Assembly: GCF_003217295.1 (NCBI RefSeq)
Contig: NZ_QJTJ01000003.1
Span: forward strand, 1 to 64,000
Direction: 5' to 3'
Source: Ureibacillus chungkukjangi
Lineage (GTDB): Bacteria > Bacillota > Bacilli > Bacillales_A > Planococcaceae
DNA: 64,000 bases
The notes beneath the pieces are model-generated. The model did not search any database, was not told where the DNA came from, and worked only from the letters and a program-made list of their open reading frames with translations. Position numbers and translations under genes: made by a program. Positions 9,342-17,612 of the stretch are shown here, in pieces (position 1 is the first letter of the stretch; the number at the start of each line of letters is the position of its first letter).

Positions 9342-10262
9342 ATGGCAACAGAAGTTTTAGATAAACCAACAGAAGAGCTTGTAGAGAAGTCAGGGGAGGC
9401 TTGGGCTTTCTTTACTAGTCAAGAGCTATGGGAATTTGTAATAACAGCTTCCATCAAAATTGTTACAATTCTTGTGGTATCCTATCTCGTTATTTTTATA
9501 GGGAAAAGAGTTATTACAAGAGTCCTTACTTTGAAAGTCAAAACACCTATTAATCAAAATGAGCGACGTCAGCAAACGATTATTAAATTATTACATAGCA
9601 CATTGAGCTATTTAGTTTATTTCTCTGCGATGATTGCAATTCTATCGGCGATTAATATTAATATTGGCGGTCTCCTTGCCGGGGCAGGGATAGCCGGTTT
9701 AGCGATTGGTTTCGGTGCTCAAAGCTTAGTGAAGGATATCATCACTGGATTCTTTATTATCTTGGAGGATCAATTTGGAGTGGGCGATTATATTAAACTC
9801 AATACCAGTAGCGCGGCTGAAGGAACAGTAATCGAAATCGGCTTAAGAACGACTAAAATTTTAGGCTACACAGGTGAGCAATATATCATTCCAAACGGTC
9901 AAATTACGGATGTTATCAATTTCTCAGTTAATAACTCAAAAGCAATTGTTGATTTACAGGTTGGCATTGGGGCTGATATTGAAAAAATTGAGAGCTTAGT
10001 AAAACCATATTTAGAAACGCTGCCTGCTAAATTTGAAGAGTTAATCGATGTACCTGTTTTTGTAGGGGTACAAAATGTAGTAGGGGTTGAAGTGACAATT
10101 CGAATTGTTGCGGAAACTAAGCCTTATAGTCATTTCGCTGTAGCACGTGCAATGAGAAAAGATATAACGAATATATTAGAGAGAAACGGGATTCCACTGG
10201 CATTCCAAAAAATGATGGTGGTCGACCCTAGTATAAATCTTGGTAAGGGAGATGAGGTATAA
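9342..10262 (+). CDS. Small-conductance mechanosensitive channel (MscS family)
   Basis: Gated pore that releases osmolytes on hypo-osmotic shock. Three membrane segments lie in the first ~130 residues. The pore-lining helix is the glycine/alanine-rich GGLLAGAGIAGLAIGFGAQSLVKD stretch, followed by the beta domain with GDYIKL and IPNGQI. An upstream in-frame ATG (9270) would add 24 residues without a ribosome-binding site; AAGGAGTGG precedes 9342, which I chose (306 aa). The TAATG junction with the next gene suggests coupling. Confidence 0.93.
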   Translation: MATEVLDKPTEELVEKSGEAWAFFTSQELWEFVITASIKIVTILVVSYLVIFIGKRVITRVLTLKVKTPINQNERRQQTIIKLLHSTLSYLVYFSAMIAILSAININIGGLLAGAGIAGLAIGFGAQSLVKDIITGFFIILEDQFGVGDYIKLNTSSAAEGTVIEIGLRTTKILGYTGEQYIIPNGQITDVINFSVNNSKAIVDLQVGIGADIEKIESLVKPYLETLPAKFEELIDVPVFVGVQNVVGVEVTIRIVAETKPYSHFAVARAMRKDITNILERNGIPLAFQKMMVVDPSINLGKGDEV

Positions 10263-10462
10263 TGGAACCAAAAGTATTTGAACTAAATGATGTCGTGGAA
10301 ATGAAAAAACAACATCCTTGTGGAACAAATGCCTGGAAAATTATCCGACTAGGTGCAGATATTCGAATCAAATGTACAGGTTGTGGTCATAGTGTGATGA
10401 TACCTCGTCGAGAATTTGAAAAGAAAATGAAAAAAGTATTAGAAAAGGCGAATGAAGAGTAA
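10262..10462 (+). CDS. DUF951 family small protein
   Basis: A 66-aa protein of the conserved Firmicutes family found next to ychF. It has HPCGTNAWKIIRLGADIRIKCTGCGHSVMIPR, with Cys residues at about 20, 38 and 41 that suggest a small metal-binding fold. Its start codon overlaps the mscS stop by one base. The molecular role is unknown. Confidence 0.9.
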   Translation: MEPKVFELNDVVEMKKQHPCGTNAWKIIRLGADIRIKCTGCGHSVMIPRREFEKKMKKVLEKANEE

Positions 10463-10595
10463 AATCTTAGTGTATTAGACTTTTTCATCACTTATCCATA
10501 TAATAAACAATGGTTTCATATTATTTAGTCCTGTATTTACTAATACTTCAAACGTAAAAAATGAGAAGAGAAATAGAAAGGTCGTGTCAACAAAC

Positions 10596-11696
10596 ATGTC
10601 GCTAACAGCTGGTATCGTAGGTTTACCGAACGTAGGAAAATCTACATTATTTAACGCAATTACAAAAGCAGGCGCATTAGCTGCTAACTACCCATTCGCT
10701 ACAATTGACCCTAACGTAGGAGTAGTTGAAGTACCTGATGCTCGTTTAGATAAATTAACTGAATTAGTAGAACCGAAGAAAACAGTTCCAACAGCTTTCG
10801 AATTTACTGATATCGCAGGGATTGTAAAGGGAGCATCAAAAGGAGAAGGGCTAGGAAACAAATTCTTATCTCACATCCGTGAAGTAGATGCAATCTGCCA
10901 AGTAGTTCGTTGCTTTGAAGATGAAAATATTACACACGTTTCAGGTTCAGTTAATCCAATTGATGATATCGAAGTTATCAATTTAGAGCTAATCTTAGCG
11001 GATATGGAATCTGTAGACAAACGTCTTTTACGTGTAGGTAAAATGGCAAAGCAAAAAGATAAAGAGGCTCTTATTGAAGAGCCGATTCTAGTAAAGCTAA
11101 AAGACGCTCTAGAAAAAGAAAAGCCAGCACGCTCTGTTGATTTATCGGAGGATGAATTAAAAGTTGTTAAAGGCTTACATCTTTTGACGATTAAACCAAT
11201 GCTTTATGTAGCAAACGTTTCTGAAGATGAAGTAGCAGATGCAGCAAACAATAAATATGTACAGCAGGTACGTGAATTTGCAGCTGCAGAAGGAGCACAA
11301 GTAATTACAATTTGTGCAAAAATCGAAGAAGAAATTTCTGAATTAGATGATGAAGAAAAAACAATGTTCCTAGAAGAGCTAGGAATTGAAGAGTCAGGCT
11401 TAGACCAATTGATTCGTGCTTCTTATGATTTATTAGGTTTAGCGACATACTTCACTGCTGGTGTACAAGAGGTACGTGCGTGGACTTTCCGTAAAGGAAT
11501 GAAGGCGCCTGCATGTGCTGGTGTAATTCACTCTGATTTCGAGCGCGGATTTATCCGTGCAGAAACGGTGGCATATGAAGACTTAGTAGAAGCTGGCTCA
11601 ATGGCAGCAGCTAAAGAAGCTGGTAAAGTACGTTTAGAGGGGAAAGAATACGTTGTACAAGATGGCGACGTAATGCTATTCCGCTTCAACGTTTAA
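10596..11696 (+). CDS. ychF: Redox-regulated ATPase YchF (Obg family)
   Basis: Ribosome-associated P-loop NTPase that prefers ATP. P-loop GLPNVGKST is at residues 8-16; DIAGIVKGASKGEGLGN follows at about 70, then a coiled-coil insertion and the C-terminal TGS domain ending in the conserved DGDVMLFRFNV. A GTG at 10584 would add four residues; ATG at 10596 gives MSLTAGIVGLPN and the family length of 366 aa, though the AAAGG site is unusually far upstream (13-14 bases). Confidence 0.96.
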   Translation: MSLTAGIVGLPNVGKSTLFNAITKAGALAANYPFATIDPNVGVVEVPDARLDKLTELVEPKKTVPTAFEFTDIAGIVKGASKGEGLGNKFLSHIREVDAICQVVRCFEDENITHVSGSVNPIDDIEVINLELILADMESVDKRLLRVGKMAKQKDKEALIEEPILVKLKDALEKEKPARSVDLSEDELKVVKGLHLLTIKPMLYVANVSEDEVADAANNKYVQQVREFAAAEGAQVITICAKIEEEISELDDEEKTMFLEELGIEESGLDQLIRASYDLLGLATYFTAGVQEVRAWTFRKGMKAPACAGVIHSDFERGFIRAETVAYEDLVEAGSMAAAKEAGKVRLEGKEYVVQDGDVMLFRFNV

Positions 11697-11744
11697 TTTG
11701 AAAGGCTAACGGGTTTCTCTAATAAAATGGGAACCAGGTTAACT

Positions 11745-11788
11745 AAAAAGCATGGCATTCATGAATTGAATTGCCATGCTTTTTGTAT
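11745..11788 (+). terminator. Terminator of ychF
   Basis: Perfect 13-bp arms (AAAAAGCATGGCA at 11745-11757, TGCCATGCTTTTT at 11772-11784) around a 14-base loop. The A-rich left arm makes it bidirectional for the convergent DUF3267 genes. Confidence 0.9.
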
Positions 11789-11832
11789 TTCTCATATATC
11801 ATGTTTAAGTTTCGTTGTAGCTTTAAGAGCAC

Positions 11833-12020
11833 TTAAGCGGAGAAATTCCCGTTATTGTATATAGTAGTGGTTTAAATTGCTGATATAAGCGAAGGAATTC
11901 CTGTTAACTGCTCAAAATAAGACCAAATACACCGATTTGGGGAAAATAAGCGGAAAAATTACCTTTATTTTATAGAGAATCCAGTTTTTTTTTAATTTAA
12001 ACGTAAATTTACGCTTATTT
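11833..12020. repeat. Four degenerate copies of a ~22-bp TAAGCGGARAAATTCC motif
   Basis: Related copies lie at about 11833-11856, 11885-11906 and 11947-11968 on the + strand, and an inverted partial copy next to the palindrome CGTAAATTTACG at 12002-12020. Spacing is 52-62 bp. This looks like a dispersed intergenic repeat rather than a coding remnant; function unknown. Confidence 0.5.
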
Positions 12021-12117
12021 TCAAACACAGTGACAACAGCATTCAATTATCATAGAGCCAAAAATTAATTTGGCCAAACGTATGAGAGAATCACCAGGAT
12101 TGCTGACCCTTAGCCAA

Positions 12118-12678
12118 TTAAGAAGGCTTTTCCTCATTATCCAAATAGACAATCACACTAAAATTCTCTGGTATATCCTGCACTAGGCATTCATCCGGAA
12201 ATTTTCTAAGCTTATTAATCCCTTTAAAATTAGCAAGTCCACCTGCAATAAAAGAAGCGCTAGCAAGTAACAAAGGATAGCTGCCAACAGCGAAGCCAAA
12301 AGCTAATGGCAGGACGCCCGTGAATGAAAAGGAGGTTAAAAAGACAGATTGATATTGTCCGTTTTTAATTTTCTCTGTTGTTTTCGTGTAGATTAAGCCC
12401 TTTTCAAGATTTATAGAAAGCGAGATAGATTCACGAGCAACCTTACATCGATATCGATAAATAAATATGTTAAGCACTTCGTTCGCAATTACTAGTGCCA
12501 ACGATACGATTAAGTAAATGGCTGCACCAAAGATGAATCGTAATATGCTAAATGAAAGATCCCTATGTAGATAATAATTTATCCCAGTAAATAGAATACT
12601 TAATAGGATAGTCAAGATAATGGTTTGCTTTATAATTTTCTTTTCATCTATAGTGATAATCTTTACATTATTGGTCAT
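12118..12678 (-). CDS. DUF3267-like membrane protein lacking the HExxH motif
   Basis: 186-aa membrane protein with about four hydrophobic segments, paralogous to the gene just upstream: the order of membrane segments, the KGLIY.KTTE / KLGIAYATTTQ block, the TGVLP / TGVIP motif and the C-terminal LRKFP motif are shared. Where the neighbour has HEIFH this protein has NEVLN, so the zinc ligands and catalytic Glu context are gone. ATG 12678 is the best-supported start; it overlaps the upstream gene by 11 bp, so the two are co-transcribed. Probably a non-catalytic paralogue. Confidence 0.72.
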   Translation of the reverse strand: MTNNVKIITIDEKKIIKQTIILTILLSILFTGINYYLHRDLSFSILRFIFGAAIYLIVSLALVIANEVLNIFIYRYRCKVARESISLSINLEKGLIYTKTTEKIKNGQYQSVFLTSFSFTGVLPLAFGFAVGSYPLLLASASFIAGGLANFKGINKLRKFPDECLVQDIPENFSVIVYLDNEEKPS

Positions 12679-13234
12679 AGCTGACTTCAATTCCTTCCTC
12701 ATAAACATACAACTGTGGTAATTCAGGGTCATCCTTGACTAGTGAAGTATTAGGGAATTTACGTAACTCCTTGTACATATAAAAATCGCCAACAGCACCC
12801 GCAATAAGAAACGCACCCAATAACACTAATAGATTGGATTGGAATAGAAATCCGAGGATGCTAGGAATTACTCCGGTTGTCCAAAAAGGTAATAATAATG
12901 CTTTTTTCATTGCTGTGTTTGTTAATGGCTGTGTAGTCGTAGCATAAGCGATACCTAATTTTAAATTCACCCCATAATCTAATTGATTAAATTTTACTTT
13001 TCCAAAAAGCATAAATCCAAATAAATGAAAAATCTCATGAAGTCCGATAAGAGCAATGTAACAAACGATAAACAAAAGAATATTCCACAATGAAATCGAA
13101 ACAGAAAATTGTTGATGAATTAAACTGTTAGCAATCAAGAAAAGAACACTTAAGCCAAAAGTGAACCAAATGTTCATTTTCGCAATTTTTTTCATATCAA
13201 GCTTGATTATATTGGGTTTTACGTCTATAGACAT
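12668..13234 (-). CDS. DUF3267 putative membrane metalloprotease
   Basis: 188-aa protein with about four hydrophobic segments. HEIFH (about residue 66), inside a predicted membrane helix, matches an HExxH zinc-binding motif; DUF3267 proteins are regarded as putative intramembrane or membrane-linked zinc peptidases. The substrate is unknown. AAAGGGGTGTGG precedes the ATG. It heads a two-gene antisense operon inserted between ychF and rpsF, which are adjacent or nearly so in B. subtilis. Confidence 0.8.
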   Translation of the reverse strand: MSIDVKPNIIKLDMKKIAKMNIWFTFGLSVLFLIANSLIHQQFSVSISLWNILLFIVCYIALIGLHEIFHLFGFMLFGKVKFNQLDYGVNLKLGIAYATTTQPLTNTAMKKALLLPFWTTGVIPSILGFLFQSNLLVLLGAFLIAGAVGDFYMYKELRKFPNTSLVKDDPELPQLYVYEEGIEVSYDQ

Positions 13235-13376
13235 TTTTCCACACCCCTTTATAAATAACCATTATAAATGGTTCAAAACTGATTGTGCACTGTAAAAAAA
13301 TATTAAGTTTTTGAATAGAAAGATTAAATAAGCCAGTAGAGACATAGACACTCATAACGAAATGCTGTGATATATG

Positions 13377-13405
13377 TTGCATATAGTGTCGAAGTGTGCT
13401 ACAAT
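13377..13405 (+). promoter_or_regulatory. Promoter of rpsF-ssb-rpsR
   Basis: TTGCAT (13377-13382), 17-bp spacer, TACAAT (13400-13405). It lies about 80 bp before rpsF and upstream of the leader structure. Confidence 0.7.
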
Positions 13406-13424
13406 TCAATGATGTGAGTATATA

Positions 13425-13480
13425 TTACTTACTCCTTGCTCCCGCTATGTCGGAGAGCCCAAGTCCATAAGGAGGTGCAA
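13425..13480 (+). ncRNA. Candidate S6:S18 autoregulatory leader of rpsF
   Basis: The 5' UTR contains CTCCCGCTATGTCGGAGAGCC just before the rpsF ribosome-binding site. It can form a short CTCC/GGAG stem with an exposed CCG. A conserved CCG-containing structure bound by the S6:S18 complex is known in rpsF leaders of many bacteria. The match is by motif and location only; no covariance test was made. Confidence 0.6.
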
Positions 13481-13485
13481 AAAAG

Positions 13486-13773
13486 ATGAAAAAGTATGAA
13501 GTAATGTACATCGTTCGTCCTAACATTGAAGACGAAGCGAAAAAAGCATTAGTAGAACGCTTCAATGAAGTTTTAACTTCAAACGGCGCTGAAATCATCG
13601 AGTCTAAAGAGTGGGGCAAACGCCGCTTAGCTTATGAAATCAACGACTTCCGCGAAGGTTACTACCAAATCGTAAAAGCTAACGCTGGAACAGAAGCTAT
13701 CAACGAATTCACTCGTTTAGCTAACATCAGCGAAGACATTATCCGTCACATGGCTGTTCGTGCAGAAGCATAA
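13486..13773 (+). CDS. rpsF: 30S ribosomal protein S6
   Basis: Small-subunit protein that pairs with S18 on the platform. The 95-aa sequence starts [12 protein letters not shown] and contains [19 protein letters not shown], both typical. It has a strong AAGGAGGTG site. First gene of the conserved rpsF-ssb-rpsR operon, which coordinates ribosome assembly with single-strand DNA binding protein supply. Confidence 0.98.
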   Translation: MKKYEVMYIVRPNIEDEAKKALVERFNEVLTSNGAEIIESKEWGKRRLAYEINDFREGYYQIVKANAGTEAINEFTRLANISEDIIRHMAVRAEA

Positions 13774-13821
13774 TTAACATTTAAAACTAACAAAAATCGC
13801 TGAAAAAAGGAGGTTGAAATT

Positions 13822-14397
13822 GTGATAAACCGTGTCGTATTAGTTGGAAGACTTACGAAAGATCCAGAGCTTCGTTATACACCGAGTGGCGTTCCTATGA
13901 CTCGATTTACAGTTGCTGTAAATAGAACATTTTCGAACCAACAAGGTGATCGTGAAGCAGACTTCATCGGATGTATTGCTTGGAGAAAACAAGCCGAAAA
14001 CTTAGCAAACTTCATGAGAAAAGGAAGTTTGATTGGTGTAGAAGGCCGTATTCAAACAGGTAGCTTTGAGGGTCAAGATGGTAAACGTGTTTATACAACA
14101 GATGTTGTAGCGGATGCTGTGCAATTCTTAGAGCCGCGTAACAACACTGGTGGTGGTGGGGTGCCAAATCAACAGTATGGAGGGCAACCACAATATGGAG
14201 GCAACCAACCTTCGTATAGTACAAGCCAACCAAACCAACAATTTGGCGGTGGCAATATGGACCAAGATCCATTTGCTCCTTCTTACCAACAATCTCAACC
14301 TCCTGCAAATCAGCAAAATTATACACGTGTTGATGAGGATCCATTTGCATCAAGCAAAGGACCAATCGAGGTTTCTGAAGACGATCTACCATTCTAA
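13822..14397 (+). CDS. ssb: Single-stranded DNA-binding protein SSB (SsbA type)
   Basis: Essential replication and repair protein. The N-terminal OB fold ([20 protein letters not shown] to about residue 105) is followed by a Gly/Gln/Asn/Pro-rich linker (about 108-170). The C-terminal acidic tip DDLPF is the docking site for partner proteins. It starts with GTG after AAGGAGG. At 191 aa the linker is somewhat long. It lies between rpsF and rpsR as usual. Confidence 0.98.
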   Translation: MINRVVLVGRLTKDPELRYTPSGVPMTRFTVAVNRTFSNQQGDREADFIGCIAWRKQAENLANFMRKGSLIGVEGRIQTGSFEGQDGKRVYTTDVVADAVQFLEPRNNTGGGGVPNQQYGGQPQYGGNQPSYSTSQPNQQFGGGNMDQDPFAPSYQQSQPPANQQNYTRVDEDPFASSKGPIEVSEDDLPF

Positions 14398-14448
14398 TTA
14401 GAGTGTGGTCGCCTAAGAACTAAAAACTTATAAAGGAGGAATATTGAA

Positions 14449-14685
14449 ATGGCACAACGTCGCGGAGGCCGCAAACGCCGTAAAGTTTGTTACTTCACTT
14501 CAAACAACATCACTACAATCGATTATAAAGATGTAGATTTACTTAAAAAGTTCATTTCTGAGCGCGGTAAAATTTTACCACGTCGCGTAACTGGTACAAG
14601 TGCAAAATACCAACGCAAATTAACTACAGCTATTAAACGTTCTCGTATTATGGCTCTTCTTCCATTCGTAGCGGAAGAAAAATAA
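14449..14685 (+). CDS. rpsR: 30S ribosomal protein S18
   Basis: S6 partner on the 30S platform. 78 aa, basic N-terminus ([19 protein letters not shown]), core [26 protein letters not shown] and the C-terminal TAIKRSR motif. An AAAGGAGGA site precedes the ATG. The single Cys near residue 14 fits an S18 variant without a zinc-ribbon Cys set. Confidence 0.98.
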   Translation: MAQRRGGRKRRKVCYFTSNNITTIDYKDVDLLKKFISERGKILPRRVTGTSAKYQRKLTTAIKRSRIMALLPFVAEEK

Positions 14686-14696
14686 GATATAAAATA

Positions 14697-14737
14697 AAAG
14701 TACAACAAAGGTGTTAAAGCCTTCGTTGTACTTTTTT
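14697..14737 (+). terminator. Terminator of rpsF-ssb-rpsR
   Basis: Inverted repeat AGTACAACAAAGG / CCTTCGTTGTACT (one mismatch) followed by a run of six or more T. Confidence 0.9.
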
Positions 14738-14778
14738 GTTGTTATTTAATTTTAATATCAATTTTGAAGAGGTCTATA

Positions 14779-15999
14779 TTATTTTAAAATCTGGACCTTC
14801 TTAATAGCTCCACTATCGGTAGTTAAGATTTTAAAGGTCAGATTGTCACGCTCAATGACATCTCCTTCATTTGGGAAATCTTTAATTTCATTTAGGAGAT
14901 AGCCAGCAAGTACGTCCTCTTCTTCTGGGATGTCTGTATAGAAAATGGTGTTTAAGCGATGAAGCGTTATTTTTCCATCACAAATAATTTCAGTTTCTGT
15001 TAATTTTTCAACGAGGCTTTCACTATTTAAATCTGTCTCGTCTTCAATTTCAAATCCAAGCATTACCTCAAGTATGTCTTCATGAGTAAGAATACCTTCT
15101 GTTCCACCATACTCCTCTAAAACAATGGCCATATGCTTCTTTTCTTTTGTCATTTTACTCAATACCAATTCAATCGAATGGAATTCGTAAACAATTAGAG
15201 GGTCATTGTCACAAAAAGCTGCCAATGGTTTTTCAGGCTCAATTGACCAGGAAATAATGTTTTTGGAGTGAAATACAGCAATAATATTATCAATATTTTC
15301 ACCATAAACCGGATATCGAGTAAAAGGGTTTTGCATAACGATTTCACGGGCTTCTTCAAATGTAGTTGTACTAGATAGGGCAACAATATTGATACGTGGT
15401 GTTTTCATCGCATCCTTTACATTCAAATCATAGAAGTCCATTACACCTTTAATACGATAAGACTCTGCTTGGTTGAATGTTCCCTCTATATCTGCAATAT
15501 CAACCATAGTCCGCAGCTCTTCCTTAGATATAGATACATCTATTGGCTGGTTCTTAGATAATGCTCTAGTAAGCGTGCCTGTAAGAGAGTTAAGAATAAA
15601 TGTAATCGGTTTAAAAATAATAACGAAAAAGCGAATAATAGGGTAAACAAGTAAGGCGATACGATCTGGAAATGCAGCTGCAATTGACTTTGGAATTACT
15701 TCAGAAAAAACGATAATAATAACCGTTAAAATTGCAGAAGCCAATCCTAAATTAAAGCCGTATTGAATAGCAAGTGTTGTAACTAAGGTTGGCAATAGGA
15801 TGTTGGCAATGTTATTTCCAATTAAAATTGTCGTAATAAACTCACTAGGCTTTGATACTAAATTTAATAGGTTTTCAGCCTTTTTATCATTATTACTAGA
15901 CTTGGTTTGAAGCCGCATTTTGTTCGTGGCGGTCAGTGCTGTTTCACTTCCTGAAAAGAAAAAGGAAACAAATAGTAGAAAAATGATCGCAATGATCAA
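14779..15999 (-). CDS. CNNM/CorC-type hemolysin family protein (DUF21, CBS pair, CorC)
   Basis: 406-aa membrane protein. An N-terminal DUF21 region with about four membrane segments (GSETALTATNKMRL near residue 17 is a family signature) is followed by a pair of CBS domains (about 190-320), including GTEGILTHEDILE, and a C-terminal CorC/HlyC domain. Homologues act in magnesium or cobalt transport and tolerance; hemolysin is a historical name. Start is TTG at 15999 with AAGGGGG about eight bases upstream. Confidence 0.88.
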   Translation of the reverse strand: MIIAIIFLLFVSFFFSGSETALTATNKMRLQTKSSNNDKKAENLLNLVSKPSEFITTILIGNNIANILLPTLVTTLAIQYGFNLGLASAILTVIIIVFSEVIPKSIAAAFPDRIALLVYPIIRFFVIIFKPITFILNSLTGTLTRALSKNQPIDVSISKEELRTMVDIADIEGTFNQAESYRIKGVMDFYDLNVKDAMKTPRINIVALSSTTTFEEAREIVMQNPFTRYPVYGENIDNIIAVFHSKNIISWSIEPEKPLAAFCDNDPLIVYEFHSIELVLSKMTKEKKHMAIVLEEYGGTEGILTHEDILEVMLGFEIEDETDLNSESLVEKLTETEIICDGKITLHRLNTIFYTDIPEEEDVLAGYLLNEIKDFPNEGDVIERDNLTFKILTTDSGAIKKVQILK

Positions 16000-16129
16000 A
16001 GTAAATTTCCCCCTTAAAATATAAAGCTTACATACAATTATTGAATAATTTTAAAGGAATTTCAATTTTTGAGTACTAATGAAGATTTTTAGTTTGAATA
16101 AATAAAATAAAGGGAAAATTTTTCCTTTT

Positions 16130-16401
16130 CTAGTGGTTTAAGTTATGGTCTGATTTTTTATCTTTTGAAAGAAACCAACCTGCTGCAGCTATTATAAGTA
16201 AAACTGCATAGAAGAAGAGCTTCCATTCTTTAGAATGAGCAAATTCATAGGAGAGTACGCCGAAATCCGGATGTCCCAATGTATACAGCAAGCGCAATTA
16301 TATCCATCTATACTCCAGTAGTATCGATAATTCCAATGATTAGTCCTACTATTTTTAGCTTCAAGGTAAGTATCCATTATTAAGTGAACTTCATTCCTCA
16401 T
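16130..16401 (-). pseudogene. Broken gene for a small two-helix membrane protein
   Basis: Read on the minus strand, one frame encodes KIVGLIIGIIDTTGV, a TAG, then MDIIALAVYIG. A second frame continues with FAHSKEWKLFFYAVLLIIAA and ends at a stop near 16130. The two parts together would make a ~75-residue protein with two membrane helices, interrupted by one nonsense codon and one frameshift. I do not recognise the family. The surrounding 16,000-16,658 gap otherwise contains only a terminator and the yybS promoter. Confidence 0.55.
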
Positions 16402-16504
16402 AGGATTGACAATTTTGAAGGGATTATAGGGACTAAATTATATTTTTCACTTTCTGAGTTTATTTATTTTATTTTTACTAAACAATGGTGGAAGTGAATA
16501 TAAT

Positions 16505-16548
16505 GAAAAAAGTCGACAAAATCCTTAGCTGGATTTGTCGACTTTATT
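16505..16548 (+). terminator. Strong hairpin upstream of yybS
   Basis: AAAGTCGACAAAATCC (from about 16508) pairs with GGATTTGTCGACTTT (16530-16544) around a short loop. Both sides are A/T flanked, so it could work in either direction. Confidence 0.6.
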
Positions 16549-16583
16549 AATTGAAACGAAGCTCAGTATTGCTCTGTGCATTT

Positions 16584-16612
16584 TTGTCCATTGTATAAAA
16601 AGATGGTACAAT
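16584..16612 (+). promoter_or_regulatory. Promoter of yybS-gdpP-rplI-dnaB
   Basis: TTGTCC (16584-16589), 17-bp spacer, TACAAT (16607-16612), about 46 bp before the yybS start. Confidence 0.65.
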
Positions 16613-16658
16613 ATACGAATGACAAGGATTTTTCTAATTAGTCAAAGGAAGGTTATAC

Positions 16659-17600
16659 ATGCCGAATAATCAAACAAAAAGGCTAGCTCACGGTGCTATG
16701 ATGATAGCACTATTTACAATCTTTATTGCTATCGCCTTTTATGTACCAATCATTAGTCTTGTTGCTACGTTATTTGCTCCACTACCACTAGCTTGGTATA
16801 GTGCAAAGTACGATCGAAAATCTTCGCTATTAGTAGCCTTTATAGGTTGTATCATAACTTTCTTCTTTGGAGGATTGTTAATCATTCCATTTTCACTTAT
16901 TTTTGCAGCAGTTGGGTTTGTAATAGGGGATGCACTTCGATTAAAGCGAAGCAAAGTGTTTTTGCTTATGTCAACTGGGATGACCGTTTTAATAACATTC
17001 GCCATACAGTATGTAATATCCTTAAAGTTACTTGAAACGGACTTTATAAAAGAGTCAATGGTTTTAATGCGTGAAAGCTATGAGAAATCCATTGAAATTT
17101 CTCAAAATCTAACAGGTCAAGTAGCTATTGACGAAAAAACCTTGAATATTATGTTTGATACGATGGAAATCCTGATTCCAGCATCAATCACAATAGCTGT
17201 CTTTTTCTTTTCATTTATTATTATTTCTTTAAATTTACCGATGTTAAAACGCCTCGGAGTGAATGTGCCTAAATTTAGCGCGTTTAAGAATATGCGTTTG
17301 CCAAAAGCTGTATTATGGTATTACTTAATAGTACTTACGATTAATTTATTTATTAGCCCTGAAAGCGGTACTGCACTTTACGTAATTTGTTTAAACTTTT
17401 CACTAATATTATGGTTTTTGTTAACCTTACAAGGAATTTCACTTATTCATTTTATCCTTGATGCATATGGGTCACCAAAGTTTTTAAAGGTACTAGCAAC
17501 CATAATGGCAATTCCACTGTATTCCTTCTTTGTATTGATAGGAATAGTGGATTTAGGTTTTGACATACGTTCAATTATTAAAGGTAAGATTCAGAAGTAG
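16659..17600 (+). CDS. yybS: YybS family membrane protein (DUF2232)
   Basis: 313-aa integral membrane protein with about eight hydrophobic segments, typical of DUF2232. YybS lies upstream of gdpP in Bacillus and related genera; its function is not established. AAAGGAAGG precedes the ATG. gdpP begins 12 bp after its stop, so the two are one transcript. Confidence 0.9.
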   Translation: MPNNQTKRLAHGAMMIALFTIFIAIAFYVPIISLVATLFAPLPLAWYSAKYDRKSSLLVAFIGCIITFFFGGLLIIPFSLIFAAVGFVIGDALRLKRSKVFLLMSTGMTVLITFAIQYVISLKLLETDFIKESMVLMRESYEKSIEISQNLTGQVAIDEKTLNIMFDTMEILIPASITIAVFFFSFIIISLNLPMLKRLGVNVPKFSAFKNMRLPKAVLWYYLIVLTINLFISPESGTALYVICLNFSLILWFLLTLQGISLIHFILDAYGSPKFLKVLATIMAIPLYSFFVLIGIVDLGFDIRSIIKGKIQK

Positions 17601-17612
17601 GGAGCTGATAAA

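Larger units (their letters stand above)
11697..12117. other. Intergenic region after ychF with terminator and short repeats
   Basis: Carries the ychF terminator and four degenerate copies of a TAAGCGGAAAAATT-type motif (both entered separately). No gene seen. Confidence 0.7.

Noticed and set aside
14012-14401. Long antisense and +1-frame ORFs across the ssb linker
   Set aside because: They are shadows of the repetitive Gly/Gln/Asn-rich linker; no start signals.
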